Assembly (NCBI RefSeq): GCF_004359215.1
Contig: NW_027152016.1
Span: 667,513 to 731,512, forward strand
DNA: 64,000 nucleotides
Reading direction: 5' to 3'
Source of the DNA: Bremia lactucae
Lineage: Eukaryota > Oomycota > Peronosporomycetes > Peronosporales > Peronosporaceae
How positions within the stretch are numbered: position 1 is the stretch's first letter; every line of letters begins with the position of its first letter. This document shows, in pieces, positions 20,870 to 32,195 of this stretch. The notes beneath the pieces are model-generated. The model saw nothing but the letters and a program-made list of their open reading frames with translations, made no database searches and was not told where the DNA came from. The position numbers were made by a program, and so were the translations under genes.

Positions 20870-23800
20870 TGTGCGGTGATGCTGAGGAGTCTGCCTGCAA
20901 GCTACGAGAGCTTAGTGCAGGCGTTTCGCATGTAGGTTTCAAGTTTGTATTTCAGCGATCTTGTGATCAAGCTGATTGCTGAGGAAGTACGACACAAGGA
21001 CACGGCACGAGTGGAAGAAGCAAAGGCTTTTTACACAAGCAAGTAAAACAGGAAGCAGCACCCAATGAAGCAGCAAGAACGGCGTGCTAGAAGACCGTCA
21101 GATACGTGTTTCAACTGTGGCAAGGTCGGCCACTATGCTAGAGATTTCAAGTCTTGGACCAAGTAAAACACGAGAAGCGGGACACTACCACTCCAACATC
21201 GCATTAAATGTTAGCGAAGGGTCCGTCAGCGGTTGCTGGTTATGGACAGTGGCGCATCTGCACATATGTTCTAGGACCGAGACAATTTCGTGGAGTACGA
21301 GGAAGTGTGTCAGGCATGCAGTATATCAAGCGCGAAGAGTGATGTAAAGCTCAAGGTCATCGGCCATGAAACGGTGAAGCTACGGGTTTGGACCGGGCAT
21401 GCGTGGATCGATGCATCATTCTCCATGTAGAAGATCTGTCAAAGAATTTGTTCTCGCTAACGGCTACATCAGCGCGAGGAATGACAGTAAAGAACACGTA
21501 ACGAGTGTGTCGTGAAGCAGTGCCACTGGAAGGAAGCTGGGCTTCCTAATGTATCTCAACGTTAAGGTTGGTGCAGAGTGCCACGTAGCCGAGTGCGAGA
21601 GCGAGCTTTGGGACCGAAGACTGGGTCACGCATCGTACGGGACAATAGATGATATGATCAAGGACGGAAGGATCAAGGCTGCGTAAATAAAGACCAACGC
21701 TGTGTGTGACGTATGCGCGACGTCCAAGCAAGTGCGCAAGTCATTCAATGCAAGCGAGGAAACAAGAGACTCAGGGAGAGCGCGCGTTTTGACGGTATCG
21801 TGTGCTCCAACGTGCTTGGACCAACCACTCCAGCTTAAAAAATCCAATTCAAAGTACATTGTGAGTTTTATCATGATATAAAGCTGGTACGTGACGGTTT
21901 ACCCGTTGCGAAAGACGAGTGAAGTCTTGAGCGCGTTCACAAGGTTTTACCGGGAGATAAAGATAGCGTCTGGGACTGAGATCAATGTCATTCAAAGTGA
22001 CAACGGTGGCAAGTACCGAAACCAGCAAATGGAAGATTTCTGCAAGGAAAAGTTTATCGAGCACGAGTTTACAGTTCCATTCAATCCTAAACAGAACGGC
22101 ATGGCAGAGCGCATGAATCGAACTCTGGTGATGAAGCGCTGCATGCTTAAGGACAGCGGCCTCGACAAGTCTTACTGGTGCAAAGCGTTAATGACAGCGG
22201 CAGACATTCGAAATGTAATTCCGAACTCGTGAAACAAGAGGTCGTGTTCGTACGAGATGTCAAGCGAAAGCCGCGCATCGATCATATGCGCGTGTTTGGT
22301 TTGCAATGCTACGCGCACATAACGAAGGAGAAGCGAAAGAAGCTGGACGATTCAGGCGTGAAGTATTACTTTTTTGCCTACGCGAAGGATCACAAGGCGT
22401 ACCAACTAGTTAACGTGGATGATGGTTCTATCATAATTTCAAGAAGCGTGACATGTGCTGAGCTTTCCATCTCGAACGGAATGAAAAGGAAGCCGAACGG
22501 ATTATCGACCTCATCGAATATGAAGAGAATTTGGAGACGTCGGCAATTGACGACAACGGTGTGGAAGTTCCACCAAATGATGAAAAGGTTCGGACTCTGC
22601 CACTTAGAGCTTTTCGTGATACGATTCGTGGTAGCCAAAACGAGTCTAGTTTTCAAGGTCAGGCTCCTACTCGAGCATCAAATACGCCAGGAAGAGACGG
22701 CGAAGAAGAGTGGATGGTCCAACTAATTCGAAAGAAGCGCGGTGTGGTGCGCTACGAACAAGAATCCCCAACGTACGCCGCGGCAACTTCAGTTGGACGA
22801 CTTTAAAGAAGAAAACGACCCGTTTTATTGCTTTGTTGCAGATGATGGTGGGGAATAAGCTTCAACCTACGATGAAGTTATGATAAGTAAGAACAAGAAA
22901 CAATGGCTGGAAAGCGATGAAAAGATCATCGAACACAAAACGTGGACGCTAGTAACGCACCACCGGACATGAAGGCTGTTGGCCCCAAGTGGGTATTTCG
23001 GATCAAGCGCGATCCAAGTGGAAATATTTTCAAGTTCAAGGCAGGGTTAGTTGCGCAAGGATTTACGCAGCGACCTGAAATCGACTTCGTCGAGACTTTT
23101 GCGCCAGTGGAACGCAAAGATTCAATCAATACGGTGTTGGGAATTGCAGTAGCTGACGACTTGGAGGCAGAAAATGTCGACGTTGATACCGCATTCTTGT
23201 ATAGAGAAGAGAAGAAGAGTTTGCTACAGAAAGCGCTGTATGATGGAGCCAAGCAACCGGCGCGGCAGTAGAACATCACACTAAATCAGCATCTGGTACA
23301 CTAAGAATTTAAAAGTACTTCGGTAGATCCGTGTGTATATTCGAGTGTCAAGCGGGGAATACAGCATCATCGTTACTTACGTGGACGACCTAATGCTGTT
23401 TGGTAAAACTAAGGAGCACATCACGGACACTAATAGTGTGCTTAAGCAAGAGCTTAGCATCAAGGAGCTTGGGGATCTCTAGTACTGCTTGGGAACTGAG
23501 ATTCGCCGCAAGCGCGACGAACACTTGATCAAGATGAACCAGAAGACATACATCAGGCGACTCTCAAAAAAGCTCGGAATCGAGAATTGCAAGGACGTGC
23601 ACACACCAGCGGAACAACTTGAAATTAGTGAAGATTCCTGAAGAGGAAGCGTTTGTACCGAAGTTTCCGTATCGCGAACTGGTGGGTGCATTAATGTACA
23701 TAGCGACTTGTACATGACCAGACATCGCGCATGTGGTTGGCGAAAATGCCAAGTTTTGCGAGGGCAACGGGAAGTCACACTGGGCGGCGGTCAAGCGGAT

Positions 23801-24358
23801 TCTCAAGTACTTGAAGACAGCCAAAGATATCAGCATTGTGTTTGGCGGCGTTAACAAGGGAGAGCTTATTGAATTCGCGGATGCAAATTGGGCAGGCGAC
23901 TTAGACACCCGGCGATCAACGACAAGATGTGTCTTCTTCCTGAACCGCGGAACGATCTCATGGAACTCCAAGCGCCAACCGACCGTTGCGACATCAAGCA
24001 CGGAAGCAGAGTATATGTGTCTGTATAGCGCAACAAAAGGCAGTCTGGCTTCAAAATTTGATAAAGGACTTGGAGTACAAAACGGATACGGCGGCGACGA
24101 TTTTTCAAGACAATCAAATATGTATTGCGCTGGCCAAGAATCCTATCTACCATTCGCGCATGAAGCACAGAGAGATCAAATTTCATTTTTTGCTTGAGAA
24201 GGTGGCAAGTGAGGTGTTTGCGCTGGAGTACAAGCCGACGGAAGAAATGATCGCGGACGGGTTGACCAAGGCTCTTTCAAGAGACAAGCACACCAAGTTC
24301 ATCATGGGACTCGGCATGGCAGCAGAAAGGCATCACTCGAGTGCACATCAAGGAAGAG
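20870..24358 (+). mobile_element. 5'-truncated copia retrotransposon, gag end to RNase H (copia C)
   Basis: Gag begins mid-way (LRSLPASYESLVQAF, 20880-20930). The zinc knuckle near 21112 reads CFNCGKVGHYARDF, with the last Cys replaced by Phe. The protease keeps MDSGASAHM near 21243. The integrase has VIQSDNGGKYRNQQMED near 21990 and FNPKQNGMAERMNRTLV near 22080. The reverse transcriptase has GPKWVFRIKRDPSGNIFKFK near 22985, FVETFAPVERKDSI near 23085 and an intact active site, TYVDDLMLFGK, near 23379. RNase H has FADANWAGDLDTRRSTTR near 23875, TSSTEAEYMCL near 23995 and KPTEEMIADGLTKALSRDK near 24235. Frameshifts and stops break it into at least eight pieces. The 5' LTR and the gag start are missing, the left end abutting a gypsy fragment. 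Confidence 0.88.
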
Positions 24359-24700
24359 TGTTTAAGATTGATTTGTTCATCGAAAGTGTTGCGCTTTATG
24401 CATATGCGTGTATAGGGGATATATAGCAAGGGAACGTATGACAAAAATAACACGGAAAGTTAGTATGTGGAAAAAATGATGCGCTGTGGCTTAGTCGGGT
24501 AAGGCATGTCAGAGCCATCCCACAGGGCACCAGTCCAATATCCGGTAACGACAAAAAGTAAAACCTTCCGTAACTGTTGTTGGGGTTCACCTGCACTGTA
24601 CTTCCAAAAAGTGACGTCCCACTATATGGTGTCAAAAAGGGGGCGCACCGAACGATAGGAAAGAGATAACGGTAGGATAGAATCAACGGTAGGATAGAGA
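24359..24700 (+). repeat. Probable 3' LTR of copia C
   Basis: A purine run (AAGGAAGAG, 24350-24358) precedes TGTTTAAGATTGATTTG, the expected polypurine tract and LTR start. The right end is unknown and 24700 is only a placeholder before gypsy A sequence resumes near 24786. The LTR contains a tRNA-like A-box (TGGCTTAGTCGGG, 24487-24499) but no full tRNA fold was found. Confidence 0.45.
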
Positions 24701-24785
24701 TAAACTAAAATTACAACTCACTTTCCGGTTTGCAATCTCGACCGTAAGCCCATCTTCTGGCTTCATACATAACGTAATTCAACTC

Positions 24786-25130
24786 ATGTACAAAAATGTA
24801 AGAGCATTCGTTCTTCTGTTCAAAGGTAATGATCTTGTCCTAGCATCTAAGGTATATCTCAAGTATATCGGCTCGTTTCAAGTGTTTCGCCTCCAAGGCG
24901 GTGCTAATCGATCGAGCTGCCACGTAGAATGCTTGCGCATTCTACGTCTTACGTCAGACGTCTCCGCCCGTACTACCACCATAAGGCTTCTTCCGAGAGT
25001 CTCGTCCTTGATTTACAAAAATCATCGGAAAAAGAGCGCCTCATGCGCTCGTAAAGGGATTGCAAATTATCAATCCCTTCGTGCGTCTCAAAAAAGAGGC
25101 GCACCCTGCAATCCTTAGGGAGAACGCCTT
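24786..25130 (+). pseudogene. Gypsy family A integrase C-terminus (copy Ae)
   Basis: A 110-residue frame reads VLLFKGNDLVLASKVYLKYI, then GSFQVFRLQGG, equivalent to the FIGPFRVL block of copy Ab, and VSARTTTIRLLPR, equivalent to VSARTTSMRLLPA at 12652. After a jump it ends in SCARKGIANYQSLRASQKRG, the basic tail after the chromodomain. Most of the chromodomain is therefore deleted between about 24990 and 25020. The hairpin at 24922-24947 lies in this block. Confidence 0.68.
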
Positions 25131-26229
25131 ATTCGAGGCATAGACTGCGTCCTTCACGCAGCAGGATAATAGATTTCACAACGACAAGCAATGCAAACCT
25201 GTTTTTCAAGACAAAAGTTGCAACGTATAGCGTGCATCGATTATAGATCTAATTCCAACCGGTCACGAATCGAATCTAGTTTCGCAAGCCAAGCTTTAAG
25301 GCCAATGGGCTTCCATTCTGTATGAATGTTTCCCACGTCTGAAAGAAGGCTTTACATCCTTGGCACGCTTGCCAAGGTACCATCGATGCCGGAAAAAGGC
25401 ATCGATGACGACTTCGTTTTTGTCCTCACCAGGATTGTGAGCCTAGCTGAGTCGTAAAGCGGAATTTCGTTGATCATGCCAGACCGACGAATTACGCTGC
25501 CTTTAGCGGGCGGGCAACCAAGGTTTCTTTTGGGAGGCGGCGCGCAATGTATTTCGACCCCTCTCCCTTTGACTAATATTAGCGTTTGAGCAAACGTTCC
25601 TTTCAAAGTGACTTTTACGATCTCTTTGATCCTGGTGTTGCTGACATCACCAGCATCGTCACCTCATCACAAAATGACTATGCTACAAGAATTAAAAATG
25701 AATAAAAAATTCGCAAACGAGTCTTTAGTTGCTACACAATAAATTAACGGTTTGGCGGCATAATCCCTGGTGAAACGGAAGACTTTGCAGATAATTTGGA
25801 GTCATTTGTTCCACCCGACTTAAAAATATGCCTTCAATTGGAGTAAAGGCCTAAAAGATTACCACTTATGCTACACGTGTTACATAAAGTAGCAATATAA
25901 AGATATAGTTAAGGTTCCCGTGGTCTGCCCGTCTAACTATAGAAAATCCGTATCCTCACGGATAATTTAACAGGCTGATGACTCCTAAAAACTCGTATCG
26001 ACGGAGTCGGCACCTTGATGTCGACTCATCACATTCTAGAGCTGAAGACGGTTCCAGGGGTTCGGCTGTTCAACGCCTGATGTTTTTGTATCATCAGCAG
26101 CTACACTTAGTCGTGTAGCTGCTAGATTTGTCACGTTAGAGATTCATATTACGAAGTGCTTTTTGGAACCCCGCACCACTGCTTACACGTTCGAGGTTTT
26201 CGGCTACAAGGCCTCCTCCCACCCAACTA
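25131..26229 (+). repeat. Gypsy family A 3' tail (copy Ae)
   Basis: This continues from the chromodomain remnant and parallels 13400-14400. It includes CATCGATGCCGGAAAAAGGCATCGATG near 25381 (an inverted repeat also present at 13670-13690) and a minus-strand frame at 25606-25352 with EIPLYDSARLTIL and FSGIDGTLAS. Bases 25980-26170 resemble 14160-14330 (GACGGAGTCGGCACC region, TCATCAGCAGCTAC region). No pol sequence is present. Confidence 0.5.
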
Positions 26230-26600
26230 TGACACATTTTACGGTGCGGGTTGGTATGGTGGGTACCCATTAGATGGTTGCTTGTCTTTTAAGCCTTTCT
26301 CCGGCGATTTGTGATCCTACCGCCGTTGCCGCTGAATAGTTCACGTACACAACGTGCCGAGAAAGATTTTCAGTAGCTTTGCAACATAAGGTCGATAGTA
26401 AGGTAAAATTAGTATGGGGTAAAAGTAAAACTGCAATCATAAAATTACGTTATTACATATTACAATCTATCACTGACTTGATACATCTTAACATAAGTAT
26501 GTGGATGGACTCACCGCCCATTCGCGGGTTGATTTGAAAGACTTGAAAAAATTCAATGAACAGAACTTTCGCAATGCCGCTTCAATATTACCGAGTAGGA
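26230..26600 (-). repeat. Gypsy family A LTR fragment (minus orientation)
   Basis: The reverse complement of 26340-26440 gives the family LTR order: a CATACTAA block, CTTACTATCGACC, CTTTGCAAC-like sequence, then CGGCACGTTGTGTACGTGAA. This corresponds to 17440-17520 on plus. Bases 26490-26590 contain ACTCACCGCCCATTCGCGGG and CAGAACTTTCGCAATGCCGC, matching the reverse complement of 17255-17330. It faces the 3' tail of copy Ae, so it probably belongs to a different insertion. Confidence 0.55.
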
Positions 26601-27430
26601 TAATTTTGAAAATTTAAATAAATTTTTTTAATATTATAAGATTTTTTCCTTTATTGTTCCTTTTCTAGGTTATAATATAACGGGGCACCCAATTACTACC
26701 CCCCTCCCCCAACTAAAAGTCAACTTAGTGACTCCCCTCTTTTGGTAACTAGACACCCCCACCCCTTTTCACATATAATCATATTTTTAAGGGAATTGGT
26801 ATAGCCAACACTCCTATCGACATTGCTCCCGTCTGATTGTTTTATTTGAATGAAAACTTAACATAAAATATTTTCATTGTATGAGTCATTCCGCTGACAT
26901 CAAACACCCTAAATTATTTCAGTGAATCGCTATGGCCACACAGCATAATTATCTACAAGAAATTAGTGTATTAGGTGTGACTTCCCGTGAGCACAATCGT
27001 GTTTTATTCGGCGAATTTTAAATGCACTGTTTTCTAACAGGTGAGAAAGGCCAAGAAAGCCCCACTTTACTGTATAGTTACAAAAGGAGCAATGAGAAAA
27101 AGCACTAAATCGAGCACGGGTAGAAATTGAGCTGGATATAGATGGCAAAGGTCAGAGGTGCGCTCTTGTGCATGCATGTTTGTTAGTCTTAGGAGGTTAA
27201 GCTAATGATGAATTTATTGTGCTTTCATTTCTACCATTATTGCGGAAGTGCGTTATTGGCAAGCAGTAGCTATCAATACACCACTCTCATAAATACAGAG
27301 GTCGCTATGTAATATATGTGATGAGGGAGGGGGTGTCCGGATAGCAGTTCCCATTTTAAATCGTGGCATTTATTAAAATCAAGTCTTTTATAAGCCCGAA
27401 GTGGACCTTGTGAAGGAATCTCTATGTAAC
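26601..27430. other. No recognised gene
   Basis: This is an AT-rich segment with a pyrimidine-rich patch (CCCCCCTCCCCCAAC and CACCCCCACCCC, about 26698-26766). A 61-residue minus frame at 26963-27148 shows no domain. It may be spacer between two family A insertions. Confidence 0.3.
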
Positions 27431-27600
27431 GAGGCAGCTTTTGCTAGGACTGGAAACAGCACTAGCCACCCAATACTGATAACTGTGAAGGTGACGTGCC
27501 TCGATTACTGACATGTAGATGAAGTAACTAAGAAGTCTTATCTACTAGATATCGATACTGAGGCTTCAGTATATAGATAAAGTAAAACTGTATTACTATA
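27431..27600 (-). repeat. Weak gypsy family A LTR fragment
   Basis: The block TAACTGTGAAGGTGACGTGCC followed by TCGATTACTGACATGTAGATGAAG resembles, with many changes, the GTGTAAGTGAGGTGCCTCCG and CACGTACACGACC part of the minus-orientation LTR at 29870-29910. The match is short and degraded, and its limits cannot be fixed. It may be the 3' LTR of copy Ad. Confidence 0.35.
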
Positions 27601-27899
27601 TTAAGTTCCTACGTGGCTATGGACGGGACGTACTTGGTGCGAAATTTCGCACCAATCTCAACAGATTCGTGACACATCTGTTGAATGTTGCAGGTGTATT
27701 ACTAAGCTAACTAGACACTCCAGAAACATACCGCTTGAGGTACATACTGGTGTGAACGAAATATCCACTTGCATATGAGGATCAATAGGATTTATCCATC
27801 AGATACATGGACGAAAAGATAGTACTCTTTGGCATATCGTCAATGATAACGTCTTTTGTGGTATTGGCGTTTGAGCCGGGAACGTTGCTGCATGCATAA

Positions 27900-29830
27900 T
27901 CCGCCACCATCCTGTTGCTTTACGCAGGCAGAAGATTGGAGAGGTATGTGGGTAGGTTGAACCTCTTACACGGCCTGCCGCTAAGCCATTGGCAACGAAC
28001 TTGTCAATTGCTAATACTTGTCACAAGGCAGTGGCCACTGCTTCATGATACAGTATTTTTTTACCCTGGTATAAGGTCGATTTCGTGTATAGTACCTTTA
28101 CCCTTAGGCGGCTCGCACGGTACCGAATCAGGGAATATATCTTTGAATTCGATTAAATCCTATTATAAAGAATTTGTCTTTAAAGACTCCCAGGATTGGG
28201 ACGTAAAGCGATTCATCCGAGTCTTCTCAATGAGGACACTTTAGCCCATCATAAGCTGCTGAGAATTTGTTCCCTCTCAAAAAATATTATTGTCGATCGA
28301 ATATCGCCCATGTGCTTGTCATCTATGACAACAAAGCAGATCTGCTTGACTTTGCCAAGACGCTGATCATGCAAGTACCGTTCGGGTTCTAGCGTTGGCA
28401 ATTGAATTATCTTCGAAATTAACTTCGGAAGCGCTATGCATAAGCGACAAAACTTGATCCGTTATTTTCGAAGACATCCAATGTCTGAAATTCTTGTTTG
28501 GATCTTATATCAAAAATTCCTGGGATTTATTTTCCTCAAACGGGACTTTTTACCTCATTTATTTGGGGATTATTTCCCTCGAGCTGTTGGTTGCACAACC
28601 ACAGCAAGGTCCTCTACGGTCGACTCTCCAGTCGATCTAGGATTTTCGCACTGTCTCTTACAGACATGCGTTTGGAATTTTCTTGGAAATTGCTCTCTAA
28701 GTAAGCATCCTTGTTTCTATCCACCCGACTTATTCGAGTGGTCAAACTTCGACGCTCCCTGTCGTTGGGATCTAACTCAGCAGTGTGATCGGTCGTTGCA
28801 CTGAGGTCTTTTGCTGCCGTATAAACGACCGAATCACAAGGGAGGCCTTCGCAGTTACTTATCGGACTTTTACATGCTTTTGGACGCCCCAAGGCGTTCA
28901 GCAGATGGCTTTCTGTTAAACTGGAGGCAGGCATCGTCATGGCTCGATGCTGCCAATTAATTGTACTTTCTGAGTCGTGGTAATCCAAGGATAACATTAA
29001 ATTTGTCATCTAAATTCAATTTGATCAACTCAGACTATTTACCCTGTAACGCGTATTGGCTACCAACTACACGTTTTTTAACTGTTGCAAATGCGTGAAG
29101 GTCACGCTTGCCCTATTTTAAAATTCAGGAGCTCTGCTCGAGCCCAAGACGTCGGCACGTGGTACCTGAAATGTTTGCCTAAGCCGGGTCTTAAGGACCA
29201 CATACGATCCAAACATATACGGGTCTTAAAGCTTGTGCCGTAAGGCGCAAGATTTGGCACGTCCGGCCAGGTTAGGCATGCCAAACTTAGCTTTCGTCGC
29301 ATTGCCATGGATGCGGCGAGCTTCTATGGCGCCGTTTAATTCGACGAACCATTTTGACAAGGAGTCGCCCTCCACTGCCTTAAACTTAGAGATTTAGATC
29401 TTTAGACTTTCGGGTCGACGCAAATGCATCTTCTCGGCAGCAGCATTAGAACGCAGCTGTCTCATCAGTTTTAACTGTTGGGCACCGTGTTCTCCAAACA
29501 CTTCTGCGTAATAAGAGCCTCGATGGTACAGCAAGGTTACCTTTCTCGACCCACGTCGAGTACATGTTATATAAAATCGGCGATTCACGCATGCCGTTCG
29601 TCTTTTGTAAATCGAACAACACTGCCCTAACAGCTGATCTGCCCACGGTCGCGTCCACTTTCCACACGATGCCACCCAAGTGGCTGAACCTCTCACGCGT
29701 AGCATGACAGCATTTGTAAGGGGCGTGTAAGATCTTCCCTTCTTCATTCCACGTGTTCATGTTCGATAACACGTACGTGGCGGTTAAACGATCCACGAGG
29801 TTCCACCACGTGTAACGGGGCACCTTTCGC
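27900..29830 (-). pseudogene. Gypsy family A gag to start of reverse transcriptase (copy Ad)
   Basis: Going down from 29830, the minus strand encodes a gag-like start (MPRYTWWNLVDRLTATYVL, then VFGEHGAQQLKLMRQLRSN and KMHLRRPESLKI near 29400-29500). The capsid-like region follows (KFKAVEGDSLSKWFVELNGA near 29380, then FGMPNLAGRAKS and LRQTFQVPRAD down to 29150). A protease-linker segment reads LSLDYHDSESTINWQHRAM and SNCEGLPCDSVVYTAAKDLS, 28990-28820. Near 28020-28110 is the WPLP block that precedes the reverse transcriptase. The order mirrors copy Ac on plus, so the two are oppositely oriented insertions. Everything beyond the first part of the reverse transcriptase is missing. Confidence 0.7.
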
Positions 29831-30150
29831 TCGTACTACTTCAGTACTAGCCAGCCTGCACTGATAAAAGTGTAAGTGAGGTGCCTCCGAATACTTCACG
29901 TACACGACCGACAAAGGAAGGTTCTTAGTTGCCTAAAAGACTTGGCAACTAAAGGTCGATCCAAATAAGGCTTAGTATAGGCAAAAAGGCAAATTGTATC
30001 TATATATAAAAAATCGTACGTAACGATCTTATTATCTACTGCTTTTAATGTTTTAATGCAAATTTATGCAAAGCGACTCCTTGCGCAACGCTCATTCGTG
30101 AGTCTAGCAGCGATTGGCGGGGTTGTTTAGAACTTAAATCAAATAATCAG
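29831..30150 (-). repeat. Gypsy family A LTR (copy Ad, 5')
   Basis: Reverse-complemented, this reads TAAGCCTTATTTGGATCGAC, TTGCCAAGTC, a GTCGTGTACGTGAAGTATTCGG block and GAGGCACCTCACTTACAC, the same series as 17439-17560. The block CGATTGGCGGGGTTG at 30111 is the complement of the CAACCCGCCAATCG motif at 17300. It lies at the 5' side of the minus-strand gag, as expected for the 5' LTR. Confidence 0.65.
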
Positions 30151-31938
30151 AGGTGGGTCACGTGATTGGGGGCTAATTCCAGCGGAATAAGTTATCCTTA
30201 TGTATGTTGGAGTTATGACTGGTCGCATGGGATATTGTCAAGGGTAAAACAAGGGGTGAAACAGCATCATTTCTGAGGTCAACGCCAGGCAGTGACCTGC
30301 ATACCAGTACTAACCACTACTTTCCCCTTACTACATCGTTTCTATTTTCCTACAATAACAACACTACCCATTGCACACCACTATCACGTTTTCTTTCCGG
30401 TGATATCAAGAAAACGGGTGTGACATTAACTATGTGCAGTAAGGGTGTGTATTAAAGGAAGAGAAGTGTGATTTTATGAATTTGCGGAAAGGGTGTTCTA
30501 AGGGAAAAGAAGGGTGTAACCATAATATTCCCTTAATTTATACTCCCTTAATTATTTAATTTTTATAGATAATAGTATCTATCGTTTCTCTTATTGATAA
30601 TAATATCTATTATTTCTCTTATAGTAAATTATATTTATGCACCGGACACCCGTTGCATCTTGAGAAGGAAATATGTAGTGCCATATACCAACCGACAGTG
30701 GAACGGTTGTTGCATGAATCAGTCAATTGGTAGCGTAGGAGAAATCACTTTGATAACTGCAATTCTTTTCCAAGCGATCAAATTGCATGCATTAGACAAT
30801 TTGTCTTGCATCTTCACTTCTTCTTTCAGTTTTTTAAAGGCAAAACTATTGTATTCCAGCGCAGGCAAGTAATGGAGAGCACTTCGGCTGGTGAACCGTT
30901 GTTGTGGTACATTTACTTTATGGGTAATTCACCCTTAATCACTAGAATCCCATTTATTATGGGTAACATATGTAGATATTAATCTGGCGGCCAAATTATG
31001 TTTTAGTTTATCTAGGGTTGGGCTTTTGATTTTATAAAATTAAATATAGTGCAGTTCCTTTTTATTATCTTACAGCGTCTAGAGCCTTCCTAAGGCTTGC
31101 GCATTGATCTACGAGAGAAAGAAACCTTTTCAAGGTATATACTCTCGTACTCTCGAGCACTAGTTGGTTCTACGAAACTCTGAGTCCCTTGAACTAAAAT
31201 TCAGTTAAGCTCTACGAGCTTGAACAACTCACTGAGTTGTTTAACCTATTAGATTTGTAAAACCAAGTGAGACGCTCTGTCTATCAGTCTTCTTTTGACT
31301 TAAGGAGCAAGGTAGTTCCGCTACAAGGTAATTTTTGAGCCATTCGTACAACATCCAAGATCTTTAATATTATAACAGAATTATATTCGTTTTGCGACTT
31401 ATTAGAACATTGTGGCTCTAGCAGCTCCTCAACGGCTCCGTTAGAACAGTCCAAGGATGGTGAAGTAGTTCTGTGCGATTATTGGGATCATGGACATTTT
31501 CTCTCTCGATATTGGCACTGGGGAACTTTAAGACGAAGAAACCAAACGGGCTGACGAGCGAGTGGATCATTTGCAGCTTGGCAAAAGTTTGGGAGGGCCT
31601 CAGTCCGCTTGCTGAACCGACTCGACAAAATTGAGTGACACTAAAAGCTTGCAAATTGCATGCATTAAGCTTGATATTTTAAAATACTTACTGGCTAGTG
31701 GTCGACTAGGCAAAGTGAGTCGGGCAAAACGTTTTCTGAAAATTCTGTCGTGCTAGTGCTACAAAGTGAAGTCTAAATCGTGTACTGTGAGGACGCCGGC
31801 CGCGATACTCAATGCTGCTGCGATATTACACATAGCGAGGAGGAGTGATCCAACTTCGGCAACAGAATTACTGCTAGCAGAGCTTCGACAAAATTTACTT
31901 GATAAAAGATTCTTTTTTAACAGTAAACGAAATAGCTA
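30151..31938. other. No recognised gene
   Basis: About 1.8 kb lie between gypsy A and the copia element at 31939. The left part contains AT-rich direct repeats (GATAATAGTATCTATCGTTTC and GATAATAATATCTATTATTTC, 30568-30617). Frames at 30594-30872 (+), 31418-31654 (-) and 31766-31960 (+) have no domain I recognise, no conserved neighbours and no repeat support. Host spacer is the simplest reading. Confidence 0.35.
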
Positions 31939-32186
31939 TGAATTATATATAGCAGAGTAGTCAATTAGTCGGGTAGAAATTAATCTGGAAAGTATATTAG
32001 TCATTTAGATAACCTACCTTGCATTCGGCTAGCCAGCACAGAAAAAGCGATAAGAAGGTAGTCCATGATACGTTATGTAGCTGCATTCAGCTACTGCTTG
32101 AAACCCACAATCTATAATTTTTTAAATAACGATTCAATAAACGTAACGACAAAATTTGAGCGTCCACTACGTTTCCATCGTCAACA
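31939..32186 (-). repeat. 3' LTR of copia D
   Basis: This 248 bp LTR, in plus orientation, begins TGAATTATATATAGCAGAG and ends CATCGTCAACA. It aligns end to end with 36096-36345 at roughly 85% identity by eye. On its right, reading minus, the purine run GAGGAGAAG directly precedes the LTR start (plus 32187-32195, CTTCTCCTC), which is the polypurine tract for second-strand synthesis. No matching short target duplication was seen outside the two LTRs. Confidence 0.85.
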
Positions 32187-32195
32187 CTTCTCCTC

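Noticed and set aside
24481..24560. tRNA-like sequence with an A-box (TGGCTTAGTCGGG)
   Set aside because: No acceptor stem and only a poor B-box (CAGTCCAATATCC) could be matched; it lies in a probable LTR. A tRNA-derived fragment is possible but not supported.
30594..30872. 92-residue hydrophobic plus-strand frame
   Set aside because: It lies in AT-rich DNA, where such frames arise by chance; no domain or conserved copy.
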